60,000 bases of DNA from Polytrichum commune (Eukaryota > Streptophyta > Polytrichopsida > Polytrichales > Polytrichaceae). Shown here in pieces: positions 1 through 11,428 of the stretch (its first letter is position 1; every line of letters starts with the position of its first letter). Location: positions 49,570,440 through 49,630,439 of the forward strand of contig OX485807.1 of the NCBI GenBank assembly GCA_950295325.1, in the 5' to 3' direction. The notes beneath the pieces are model-generated. The model had not been told where the DNA came from. It searched no databases and was given only the letters and a program-made list of their open reading frames with translations. Both the position numbers and the translations under genes were made by a program.

Positions 1-1881
1 GTTTGTTCAAAGTGTTCAAAGTTTATTCCTCTTTGTATATCAAGTTGAATCTCATCTATGACATTATGAATATGACCTCCTACTACCAGTCGCCACTAGT
101 GTCAACTTGCAATCATGGGTTTCCACCCTAAATCACGAGAGTGATTTATGGATTAGGCGTCCCTTACGTGCATGTCATGTGGCTTCTCATTGGAAATCCC
201 AATATAAGAGTCTTTTCCACCAAAGAATGTGATCAATATGCCTTATTTTAGAGAGAGTTTTAACACATCTAATGCCAATGGAGATGCCTTATTAGCATTG
301 TCACCACATGTGGAGGTACATTATCTTTTGGTTACCTATAGCATACTTCATAGCCTTGAATATGTCCAATTTCTAATCCGGGGGTATCAAGTACACACTA
401 GGTATCAACCAATGAGATCAATGATTAGTGCTACAATAGTTTCAACATTGACTTGTCTAAACTAGCCTAGCACATAAACTTGACCGGCACTAACAACAGA
501 AATGTGGTAGTTTCATGACACAACAACTTAGAATGACATGAATGATATGGGATGACTAGAATGACATGGGATGGTGTCATTCTGGCCAATTGGTGTTAGA
601 TTTTCACATCATGAAAAAACCATATTTCTACTAGTGACAAGGGCCATGATGGTGGCTTAATGATGAGTTCTATGCTTTCTAATGGTTGACAACCACCTTA
701 GATTCAAATTGAATGATGTTAAATTTCACACCTGCCACCTTCACCCCCCCAAACATGTGCCTAGTGCTGGAGAATATTATGTCAGTTAATTGTGGTGGCC
801 CATTTTAATTTTCACTTCATGAAAATCTTAGATGTCCGTGAACGATTAGCCCATTTTCTAGAATGCTATATCAAATATAGGGATTTCTAATCAAGAAGAG
901 TGCTCCATAAGGCCCATGTACCATTAGTTATGTCCAATTTAGCATTCAACAAGTCGTCATATAAGAACCTAATAAAGCATTTATTAGTATTGACAATGTG
1001 CAATCTACCTCAGAGTACAAGGAAGATTGAGATGTAAGAAATTAAATTCTATATTTCACTCTCGCTAGCCCAATATACCAATATCAAGAAGTTACTTTAA
1101 AAATATATAATTATTATAAGCATGGTTGTGAAGCCATGCCTATGAATATTGAGTAGCTCCATGTATCACCAACCGAGTCTTCGCTTTGGCCTCCTATAAA
1201 CTCTATATCTCCATCTCAATCTTGAAACTTGAAATGACAATTTACAAGATTCATAATAATTGCTAACCAAATGAGAGAGTACCTAATTCAATTTAACAAC
1301 CGATTTTCTCTCTAAAGTTGCAAATGTCCACAACATGATCACATATCATACACTGCAAGCATTTGAATTATGGACTATTAACTAGTGTCATTGAGAAAAT
1401 TATCTTACATCATTGGTCCAAAATCTACAACTCTACCACAAATGATAGAGTGACATGTGTTCTCTCACCAACGCAAGACAATTACCTTGGACATGTATAT
1501 TGATAACCCAGTGATACCGATTAATATTACTGGCACCTAGCCTTCTCCACCCGTCCAATCATTGTGTGTTCTAATAATAGTGAACGGTTCCTACTGGCAC
1601 TGGTTACATTCACTGACCGTCACTAAGCTTACCAATTTGGAGGTAAAAACGACCTCTGTTGGTAGGAGCCGTTCATTGGTCGCCCACGCTAATAAGTGTG
1701 GGCATGCCATAAGAGAAGAATTAAATCTGGGAGCTAGATATTGAGCTAATATAATCAGCATGCCAACCTAGGCATCATTCCGAGCAGGCATAAAACATAC
1801 AAACCTTTTGAGCTAATGATGGTGGCTGACCCAGTAAACGCACAGGGAGATCCGAGACTCAGGGGCGGTTTACACTATGGA

Positions 1882-1933
1882 CCATGAAGTCGTCCCACGC
1901 AAGAGGCCTATTTTGCGTGGGACGACTTCATGG
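1882..1933. repeat. Perfect 21-bp hairpin inside Harbinger-like copy 1
   Basis: Two 21-bp arms (1882-1902 and 1913-1933) are perfect inverted repeats around a 10-nt loop, just inside the left terminal repeat. The same hairpin, with one G-U-type change, is at 4894-4945. Confidence 0.85.
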
Positions 1934-2476
1934 GACGACTTCCATGGTCCGAGTTACTAAAATATTAGTTTTCATGGTTCATGGGCCCCTCACTAGGTGT
2001 AAACCGAATGTGGACCAAGAGGAATGACCACACACCAAAAAGTGAAGGTGCTGATTTTTTTAATACATGCCCAAAAAAGGCAACTTTGAAAAAAAATTAA
2101 GTTTGATCATTCCTTGTCTTCTCTTGGGCTTCACTTGTCTTCACTTCTTGTTAAATGTGTCGAAGATGTGGCTTGCAAATCTTCTCACAACAATTTTTTT
2201 TAAATAACATAAAATGAGCAATTTAATTTGTACATGCTCAATGTAATTTACATGTGACATGTACCTTGTGTTGTCACTACACTAAATAGGATATTTAGTG
2301 TTTGATTACATTTAATGTTGTTACCACCCTACCTTGCTCAACACTAATTTTCAATTCTTTGATAATTAATGTTAGAAGATTTCCCATTGCACTTCTTTTG
2401 ACTACCCTGATCTACAATCACTAAACCACTACAGATTTTTCTTTTCTGTTTTGCAACTGCATTTTGTAATAATATT

Positions 2477-2541
2477 GGGGTGTGTAATATACCGTTGGAA
2501 AGGTATTTTCAAGACCTTTCCAACGGTATATTACAAGCCCC
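2477..2541. repeat. 28-bp-arm hairpin inside Harbinger-like copy 1
   Basis: Arms 2477-2504 and 2514-2541 pair at 26 of 28 positions around a 9-nt loop; the core is TAATATACCGTTGGAAAGG. A matching hairpin is at 6069-6131 in the other copy. Confidence 0.85.
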
Positions 2542-3355
2542 AAAATTCCAAACATTACATTTGGTAGACCAAAAAAAAAAATCTGCACTTGAATTCTTGA
2601 GTTCTAGATGTCCCGCGTTGTTTGGTGAAACATGTGTGAGCCGGTTTAAGGGGTAGGGCAAGGTAGTGCTGGTATGTCTCATGGGCTATGGTATAATTAA
2701 GGCGCTTAAAAGGTAGATCCATTAAAAATTTATTGAAATGGTATTTCTTTGACATGGGCCCTTGCCTTTTCCTACCAGACCACCTCTCTTGCCTCTCTCA
2801 ACGCAAAACCCGTTGGACCATGTCAGTGCATTTATTAGGCCTTAAAAATTATATTTTGGGGACCTCGACCTCCATGGTCCCTCTGCCATTTTTTCCTTAG
2901 TGTAAACCGAAGTTGTCCCGGGAGAACTTCAACAGCCAATCAGCTGCCTTCCAGAGCCCTGGTCCAACTTCATGGTCCGTAGTGTAAACCGCCCCTCATT
3001 AAGAGGACTTCCTGTGGATAGCTTCCCAAAGCCTCATTAAAGGAGGCCTCATTATGGAGTTTCTCCCCCTTAGTTGATGTGATAAGCTGATAGTAGGTGA
3101 CCCATTATGAAGGCTAAGGAGCACCTCATCGAGACAAGCATGCTGTCCTTGCCACTTCAACCCAGCCAGATGTTCACAAGGCCAATAACATTACACCGTT
3201 CAAGGTGTTGAGTGTTACATACACTATTTGCGAAGGGCCTAAACTAGACGCCTAGAGGTCACTAAGTGTCATGTCACTAATTTTCAATATGATATTATAT
3301 GTCAATATAAGTGTATTGAAGTTTTTTGCTTTCACTTAAATACTCAAGGATTTGG

Positions 3356-4561
3356 GTCATATTGTTTTAGGCTCCAATGCAAGAGAGTGATTACGCAACA
3401 CTTGCAAGGAGGAGAAGGAAGAATTATGCACGGGGAGGTCACTTCATTGTCAAGTTGACACCACGTGCGGACAAAGTTTGCTACCCCTATATTACATGTC
3501 ATATATAATTTTAAAATTTATGATATTTTTCCTACATATACATAACCATTGATAGTATCTTTTGTATACTTTTTTGAAATTTTTAGTCATCTTTATTTTT
3601 TTTAGTAAATTTTTTAGTTCAATTTTGTGTCATTCTAGTTAGAAATGGTATGTTTTATGAAAAAAACAAATCATCAAATTTAGTTACCACTTTTGACTAT
3701 GTCATAGGTATTGTGTATATCTACTCATGAAAAAAATTTGATAAAATTTTGACCCATTTTGGTGGTGCAACTTACCAAAAGAAGATTTTTTTTTGGTCGC
3801 ACGTGGTGTTCAACTTGACAATGGAGTGATCTACCCGTGGAATTATGGTTTGAAATGTTCAAGTACAAATCAACTGAAGATGGCTATAATGGAGAAAAGG
3901 TTGTGTAGGGTTGAAGAGTGCAACAATACCAAAATTGTGAAGATTTTGGTTTTCAAGGACACAAAGTTAAAACCATTTTATTGTTGGGGATGAAAATTTG
4001 GAGGTAGTTAGTGATTTGTGGAATAGTCGTCGGCTTCTGAATACGAAGATGAAACCCAACATGTGAAATAGACAAGTGCACAATGCACCACATTATTGTT
4101 ATTAAAATTTGTAAGCAAGATGGTATGCATGATTGTATGGAAGATTGTATGCAATCTTGAATGTAAGAATGTATGTTGCATTACGAAGCAAATATATTTA
4201 ACCTAGATGAAACTTATCCACCTACAACCATAATCTAAACTAATGAAGTAATGTCAAATCCAACTTTCTAACTTGATCTAACCTCCTTAACCAATGTCCC
4301 ATACAAACTCCCAAACTAACCTAACTTCCCAACCCAAACTAACTTCCTAACCTAACATAACTTCCCAACCCAACCTCACTTCCTAATTTAACTTTGTTAA
4401 GGTAGAATTTAACACTATGTTTTGAGAACATAAATATCCTTAATAAACCAACCCGTCAGAAATTGACTAGTTGGTCACAAATTGGCGATGGGCAAAAAAT
4501 ACCAATTTACTATTTGACATCAAATTTGTTCTTAATACAATTAGTTCTTAGATCATCCACT
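3356..4561. other. Interior of giant element, no recognisable gene
   Basis: AT-rich sequence. At about 4250-4390 there is a degenerate run of short AACCTAACTTCCTAACC-like words; a similar patch is near 7580-7615. The open frame at 3793-3993 has no features I recognise and no homologue that I can name. Confidence 0.5.
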
Positions 4562-5775
4562 AGTTGGTTTTTTACTATTTTACTACTAAAAATATATTCA
4601 ATAATAGTAAATATTTGGTCTTAATAACTTAGTTGGTTAGAAAATGACTTGTAGGTCCAAAGTTATTAAAATGGCATTGTGAGTTTTTTACTACTTAACC
4701 ATTTTTTATGACCTCAGGACCGGTTTACACTATGGACCATGAAGTTGGACCATGTCTCTGCAAGGTAGCTGATTGGTTGCTAAAGTTGTCCCGGGACAAC
4801 TTTGGTTTACACTAAAAATGTCAGAGGGACCATGAAGGTCGAGGTCCCCAAAAATATAAATTTTAAGGCCTAAGGGGCGGGTTACACTATGGACCATGAA
4901 GTCGTCCTACGCAAGAGGCCTATTTTGCGTGGGACGACTTCATGGGACGACTTCCATGGTCCGAGTTACTAAAATATTAGTTTTCATGGTTCATGGGCCC
5001 TTCACTAGGTGTAAACCGAATGTGGACCAAGAGGAATGACCACACACTAAAAAGTGAAGGTGCTGATTTTTTTAATACATGCCCAAAAAAAACTGGGAAA
5101 AACAAATATTAAAAAAACAAATTCGGCCAATGGCTTATTTTCAGCCTTATGGCTCCCTTGATTTCCGTTGAGTCGAGCATTTTGCCTCGCCTCAACGGAA
5201 AACCCGTTGGACCATGGCACATTATCCAAATGGCAGATTTTAGTAGTTTTTGGGGACCTCAAAGTTAGTGGTCATTCTCCTTTTTTCAAGGTAGTGTAAA
5301 GCCAAATGGGACCAAGAGCACTTTACTCTCCAATCACATATTTTAGAATTTCATGGTCATGGCTCTTGGTCCATAGTGTAAACCGCCCCTAATAAATGCA
5401 CTGACATGGTCCAACATGTTTTGCGGTGAGAGAGGCAAGAGAGGTGATCCAGTAGGAAAATAGTTGGTTTTTTACTATTTTACTACTAAACAATCTATTC
5501 AATAATAGTAAATATTTGGTCTTAATAACTTAGTTGGTTACAAAATGACTTGTAGGTCCAAAGTTATTAAAATGGCATTGTGAGTCTTTTACTACTTAAC
5601 CATTTTTTATGACCTCAGGACCAGTTTACACTATGGACCATGAAGTTGGACCATGTCTCTGCAAGGCAGCTGATTGGTTGCTGAAGTTGTCCCGGGACAA
5701 CTTTGATTTACACTAAAAATGTCAGAGGGACCATGAAGGTCGAGGTCCCCAAAAATATAAATTTTAAGGCCTAAT
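4562..5775 (+). repeat. Direct duplication with one copy interrupted
   Basis: About 4562-4873 and about 5462-5775 are near-identical direct copies, each covering about 155 bp of flank plus the left end of a Harbinger-like element. The first copy is split by the element at 4874-5389; the second is not and therefore preserves the empty site. Confidence 0.8.
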
Positions 5776-6736
5776 AAATGCACTGACATGGTCCAACAGG
5801 TTTTGCGGTGATAGAGGCAAGAGAAGTGATCCAGTAGGCAAGGGCAAGGGCCCATGGCAAACAAATGCCATTTTAGTAAAATTTTAATGAATCTACCCTC
5901 TAAGTGTCTTAGTCATATCATAGCCCATGAGACATGCCATTACTACCTTGCCCTACCCCTTAAACCGGCTCCCACGTGTTTCACCAAACAACGTGGGACA
6001 TCTAAAACTCAAGAATTTGAGTGCAGATTTGTTTTTTGGCTCTACCAACTGAAATGTTTGGAATTTGTGGGCTTGTAATATACCGTTGGAAACGTCTTGA
6101 AAATACCTTTCCAACGGTATATTACACGCCCCAAGAAAATGTAAAATTACAGTTGAAAAACAAAGAAGAAACATATGTAGTCATTTAGTGACTGTAGATC
6201 AGGGTGGTCAAAAGAACTGCAATGGGAAATCTTCTAACACTAATCATCAAAGAATTGAACTTTAGTGTTGAGCAAGCTATGGTGGTAACAACATTAAATA
6301 TAATTAAACACTAAATATCTTATTTAGTGTAGTGACAACACAAGGTACATGTCACATGTAAATTACAATGAACATATACAAATTAAATCGCTCATTTTTT
6401 TGGTAAAAATTGTTGTGAGAAGATTTGCAAGCCACATCTTCGACACATTTAACAAGAAGTGAAGACAAGTGAAGACAAGTGAAGCCCAAGAAAAGACAAG
6501 AAAATGGTCAAACTGATTTTTTTTCAAAATTGCCCTTTTTGGGCATGTATTAAAAAAATCAGCACCTTAACATTTTGGTGTATGGTCATTCTTCTTGGTC
6601 CACATTCGGTTTACACCTAGTGAGGAGCCCAAGTCTCTTAAAACTAAATTTTTATGAAGTCGGACCATGAACTCGGACCATTGACAAAGGCCATCTTCCA
6701 TGGTCCGACTTCATGGTCTATAGTGTAAACCGGCCC
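4717..6736. mobile_element. Harbinger-like composite element, copy 2
   Basis: It runs from GGACCGGTTTACACTATGG to its inverse at 6736, flanked by TCA at 4714-4716 and 6737-6739. Because of the direct duplication, its original left end may be 5617. Its right part (about 6060-6736) is the reverse complement of 1886-2535, and its left part matches 2780-2995 inverted, so it is the same family as copy 1 in the opposite orientation. The open frame at 5854-6078 parallels the one at 2755-2555 (-), but both look like conserved element sequence rather than a protein. Confidence 0.75.
4874..5389. mobile_element. Harbinger-like element, nested copy, 516 bp
   Basis: Ends are GGGGCGG and CCGCCCC, with target duplication TAA at 4871-4873 and 5390-5392. 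The empty site is at about 5770-5775 in the neighbouring duplicate, where GGCCTAATAAATG is continuous. Its left part carries the 21-bp hairpin of copy 1; its right part resembles the element at 15755-16255. Confidence 0.85.
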
Positions 6737-8044
6737 TCAATGTGCTAGTTGGTCATGAACTGGACAGAGGGCAAAAACGCATCAAGACAGCTAGTTGTAG
6801 TGTTTTGTCGGGGTGGCAACCTACCAAGTTGACCCGCCTAGTAGGTAGTTATTTTGAAGTATATAAGGATTGTCCTAGAGCCTTTTGGCTCTCTTAGTTC
6901 ACATGTGCGAAGATCGCTTAGACTCTTAGACATGGTGTGTATGCTTGTGAGTTATAAATCTAGACGGGTAGTGTCTTGGAAATATGTGGCAATCTTGGAA
7001 AACAAGCAGTATAGTGTTGAAAGGAGGATTGAAATAGTAGACTTCTTGTTGGTATACTCCTATTATTGCTCTACTTATAAGCTAACATAGTCCTCAGTGT
7101 TGACAAGACGAAGGTGTCAAATGTGCATCGGATAGATCGTGATGTATTACCTAAGAATGCATTAGGAAGTAGAGAGGGTGGGTATGCGCGGACGTGATGC
7201 TCATGGGAGGATGTCCAGAGACAGTAGGCAGTCACAATGACCCAAAAAACTCTACCATATGTTGGTAGAATGTTAGAGAGGTCAAATCCGGACTTGGTTT
7301 GCAAAAACTACCTCTGGAAGTTGGATGATCTAACCGAAAATGCTAGTTGGTCAACAATATGAAAGTGGTCAAATGAACCAAAAACTCTACCATAGGTTGG
7401 TAGAAGGTTAGAGATGCCAAATCCAAACTTAGTTTGTGGAAACAACCTTTGGAAGTTGGCCAAACGTATTGTATGTTGGGACGAAGGACTAAATTGGGAG
7501 GTGTTTTTGCAAGGCTTGGACGTGAATGACAACAAGCTAGTTAATGGAGCAAGGAAGGAGTGTGAAGACCCATTAACAAACCCAACCTCCTAGCCTAACC
7601 TGCTAACCTAACATGGCCATTATTAATTATTAAAAATACAAGATATATTTTTGAAATATTATGATAATTTGTAAAATATAAACGCTAATTTTGAGGCGTT
7701 ATATATATAATAATATATTGTCTAGATGACATAAGTGTATGCTTTATGTTCACTAAACTCATTGGGTGTTAGCGCTTATTTTGGAAGTGCTACCATTCTA
7801 GATTAAATTAATTTTAGGCAAAAATGTACTCGTGCACCTTGTGCAACCTTTCGTGTTAACTCATTTATGTGACTCACATACCTAATGTTTTGATTAAAAT
7901 TGATCACCCTAGAATGGCTCATTAATTCAGTTCATGTACTTTGACACCTTAGGCAATCTTTGGTGTTAATCCAATCCACATTAACACCTAGGTTCAAACT
8001 TACTTGTGCATAGGAGAATTGTAGATGAAATGTGAGTAAACCAT
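6737..8044. repeat. Interior of giant element with a tandem repeat of about 125 bp
   Basis: About 7236-7360 and 7361-7480 are direct tandem copies, sharing words such as AACTCTACCATA and GTTGGTAGAA. The rest is AT-rich with no gene that I recognise. Confidence 0.5.
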
Positions 8045-9385
8045 GTGGAATATTCCATTTATCATAAAAACTATACAATCCAAAATACTCTTAAATCCAA
8101 TCCAATCCAACTCAATGCACACTATGAGACGTTGAAGAAGTTGATTGAGGAAGCCATTCGATATGCAATGGATAGAGTCAAATTTATTAAGAATCAAAAT
8201 GTCATATATTTTGACTCTTGGATGGAGGATAAGGTCCAAAATGAAGTTTTCAACCTCAAGGAATTAGTTGATAATGTTAACCCTCCCCCCCCCCCCCCCC
8301 CCCCCCGAAGCCACGCCCGAAGCAAGTGAGGTGGTGACCCCTCGAGCGGTGGAAATGGGCACGTTGCTTACGTGGTGGGAACTCTATGCCAAAGGGTTTT
8401 CCAAGACATCCAATAGTACAATTCCTTGGAAGGAGCATAAGTTGGAGAAGTGGTTAAAGGCATCCTGCCCATGCCAATTAATGTGGATTCCCAATACAAC
8501 AAAGGGGGTCATCTTGGATTGCAAAACAAAAATGGGGTGTACGAAGAGATTCTCAAGGTGAAGATTAAGGGTAATGAACATTAGTCTTCAGATATGACGT
8601 GGACCCAAAAAACTCCAAAGACCATCCATCTACATGCAGCTTGGATCCAAGCCAGTGCCGAGGCATTCGTTTTAAAGAACTTGCATCATGTCTTCATCAA
8701 ATTTTGGTTGGTCAGCAATGAGACCAGCGCGGGCTCCACACAATGATGGAACGGGGAAACTTTACTAGAAATGTATATATGAGATAGAGCGCATCGACCA
8801 GATGACAACGTCATGTTGATGGGTCCAACCGAATGGCAACGATGGGACCATGTTGAAAGGTTTCGGAACAAGAGGGTAAAGTTGTTGTGGGCTTTGATAT
8901 GGATCGTGTTGGAATTGCACAATGGAAATGTGCAACACAACGATCTTTCCATAGATAACAATATGCTTCATTGAGAGTCGGACAAAAACTTGAAGATTGG
9001 AGTGTGTGATTGAGAGTGCACGTCGCACATGGGTGAAAATGTTGAATCATTGTGGCATTCAGAAACCAAAAATGCCAAGAAAAAATTGGAGAATGAGAAA
9101 TGGTGGGTGGTACTTGAGTTATTTAGGATCTACAGTATGAGACACTAGGATCCACCTAAATATTACACCAAGGAGGTTGAGAGTTTAACAGTTGGCAAAC
9201 TTGCATGGCAATTTTCCGACCATGATCGTGACTCAATTCTCTATGTTGGAGAGGTTATAAATTTTTGGACCATGGCCCTAGAACTTTTGTGCAAAGTCAA
9301 CGTGGGGAGCCGCATTGACTTGGCTACCGCAAGACGTCAAATGCAGATTGATCATGTGAGGTGGGATGAGCCCATGGATTGCTAG
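8045..9385 (+). pseudogene. Decayed protein-kinase-like gene
   Basis: From about 8440 to 9385 a single frame reads through without any obvious indel but with stops at 8582, 8744, 8780, 8972, 9011, 9146 and 9383. The conceptual protein shows kinase features in order: a possible lysine strand (EEILKVKI, about 8540-8565), an AEAFVLKNLHH helix (about 8660-8690), a catalytic-loop-like VQHNDLSIDNNML (about 8929-8968), a D plus stop where DFG/DWG is expected (9008-9013), KWWVVLELF at the APE position (about 9100-9126), and VESLTVGKLAW of the C-lobe (about 9178-9212). The frames at 8045-8329 and 8268-8561, joined across a 22-base C run, are probably its N-terminal part. It lies between the arms of the giant element, so it was probably captured. 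It is not functional as it stands. The family assignment is from motifs only. Confidence 0.65.
8285..8306 (+). repeat. 22-base C homopolymer
   Basis: An uninterrupted run of C that encodes a proline tract and bridges two reading frames of the kinase-like pseudogene. It is a likely site of slippage or assembly error. Confidence 0.9.
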
Positions 9386-10714
9386 AGATCCAAGATCATG
9401 GATAGTATAAAGAGTGTTTAGTTTTTTCCAGCTTCTTAAGCAGGGTTTTCATAGACTTAGTAGGAATGTATCATTGGCACGAACTTGTTTGCGAATTTTT
9501 TGTATCTTTATCAATCCTTTCTTATGATACAACATTTTTTGTTGTTGAATACAAACAATTGTTGGATATTCTCTCCTTTTCCATTTCATGTTCCCTAAAT
9601 CCATATGCCAATTCAAATATAGAGTCGATTACTCATATGAGCAGTGGACTCCCTAATTGACTGTTAATGTGAGTAATCGACTCCCTAATGAACTGCTAAT
9701 GGGAGTAGTCGATTACAAGGTACATCCATGCTTGTGAGAAAGAGTTCTTAGCAATAAATATGTGGGTAGAATCACTTAGCCTGTGAGAGAGCGTGAAGAT
9801 TAATTGCCTTTGGAACGGGGTGGTAATGTTTGAAGACTTTATGACTGCAGATGACCAATAGAAGGTCAAGAGATAGTTAACTTACATATGAGGATAGAAG
9901 GTGAATAACCCAAGTAAGAGGGAAAAGATGAAGAGAGCCTGAGATGGGCGTAGTTGTCATTAAATGAACCTAACACGCCTTAGCCGTGATAGAGATCTAG
10001 AGTTATGCTAGGCATTACCAATTGGTAAATACGATGATAAGAATTTAGCCCAAGTAAGTCTACAACACCTTGCCAATAATGGACAAAGAGTTTACATGCA
10101 AGGATGACGAGGCCTAGTGATAATTTGTCCAGGTCGTAGGTTGGAAGGACGAAACCTTAAGGAGAAGAAGATTATTACCTTATTGGAGTAATATTATATC
10201 CAATGCAAGTGGTTTAAATACCAAACATATTAATGCATGTATCGGAGGTTATATAGCCTAACTCGTTTTGCATTGTTTTGTATTAACCCATGTGGGTGAT
10301 TCTTGAGATGATTTGCCAAAACTACGTAAAGATGAAGGTGATGATTACAGTTTTTGAGACTTGCATGATTGTTGTAATTTGATTATAATAACTTAAATTC
10401 AAGACTACAATGGTAACCCAAAGACATTACCTCAGACTTTTGTCCTCTCTACGAGCCATGGACTACTCGCTAAGTTATGTAACTTCACGATTGAAGTAGA
10501 GCATGAAATTGGAGTGATAGGAGTCCACAAATAAGAGTATCACACACAACGGAGAAGGCACACATGAATCATTAAGAATGTGAATTAAAGATGATCAAGA
10601 AAAATCAAAGGAGTAAAAAACTATAGATTGTTGTTAGAAACCTCAATCAAATGTCATAACTAATCTTTATAGACAATAGAACAACCTCCCCTGAGACCTC
10701 ATACCATGGGTTGT
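9386..10714. other. Interior of giant element, nothing recognised
   Basis: No gene, RNA or repeat that I can name. A short direct repeat of GACTCCCTAATTGACTG and GACTCCCTAATGAACTG lies at about 9646-9700. Confidence 0.4.
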
Positions 10715-11192
10715 TTTCCTTGGTTATTTAAGTGATAGCAAAAAACTTCAGTCTAATTATGTTGACAAATAGTATCATATTGACATTTAGCCGACATGAT
10801 ACTTAGAGACCTCTAGGCATCTAGTTTAGGCCCTTCGCAAATAGTGTATGTAACACTAAACACCTTAAACGGTGTAATGTTATTGGCCTCTTGAACATCT
10901 GGCTGGGTTGAAGCAGCAAGGACAGGATGCTTGTCTCGATGAGGTGCTCCTTAGCCTTCATAATGGGTCACCTACTATCAGCTTATCACATCAACCAAGG
11001 GGGAGAAACTCCATAATGAGGCCTCCTTTAATGAGGCTTTGGGAAGCTATCCACATGAAGTCCTCTTAATGAGTCTCGGATCTCCCTGTGTGTTTACTGG
11101 GTCAGCCACCGTCATTAGCTCAAAAGGTTTGTATGTTTTATGCCTGCACGGAATGATGCCTAGGTTGGCATGTTGATTATATTAGCTCAATA

Positions 11193-11358
11193 CTGGTTGA
11201 AGTTTGAGACTTCAGGAGAAATACCGATCATTATAGAGGAATCTATAGAATATACCTCAAATAAATAAATAAAAGTCAAAACATGTCAACGTGTAACCCG
11301 TTGGATTTAGAATCATTAGGAACTTGACCGACTATGCCCAAAAACTTCCCGGGCACTG
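11193..11358 (+). mobile_element. hAT-like short element with 8-bp target duplication
   Basis: Flanked by GCTCAATA at 11185-11192 and 11359-11366. The left arm of the giant element has this word once (around 1735-1745), which is the empty site. The right end reads CAGTGCCCGGGAAG on the minus strand, a hAT-type CA(G) end. Related copies are at about 12805-13004 (inverted), 28393-28922 and 29301-29517. The left end looks truncated relative to those copies, which start further out. Confidence 0.65.
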
Positions 11359-11428
11359 GCTCAATATCTACCTTCCATAAAATAATTCCTCTTTTATGGC
11401 ATGCCCACATTTACTAGTGTGTGCGATC

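Larger units (their letters stand above)
1862..2995. mobile_element. Harbinger-like non-autonomous element, copy 1
   Basis: It starts GGGGCGGTTTACACTATGG and ends with the inverse at 2995, flanked by the 3-bp duplication TCA (1859-1861 and 2996-2998). The right arm of the giant element at about 11065-11080 keeps the uninterrupted sequence, with a single TCA, so the ends are certain. Ends beginning GG and a 3-bp T-N-A duplication fit PIF/Harbinger or Tourist-like elements. No transposase is encoded. Its interior is shared, in the opposite orientation, with the copy at 4717-6736. Confidence 0.8.
43..3355 (+). repeat. Left arm of the giant TIR element
   Basis: Inverted copy of 10715-14920. It is interrupted by the 1134-bp Harbinger-like element at 1862-2995. 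Inside it, about 1540-1710 resembles a small element seen again at 17000-17157 (shared GCATGCCCACACT ends). No gene is visible; the short reading frames here match only their mirror-image counterparts. Confidence 0.75.

Noticed and set aside
2555-2755. Conserved frame shared with 5854-6078 as a small transposon protein
   Set aside because: The likeness is explained by both lying in copies of one non-autonomous element; no start context and no domain, and the sequences are equally similar in other frames.
4250-4390. Interstitial telomere-like repeat (AACCTAA words)
   Set aside because: The words are irregular (AACCTAAC, AACTTCC) and never form perfect CCCTAAA tandem units.
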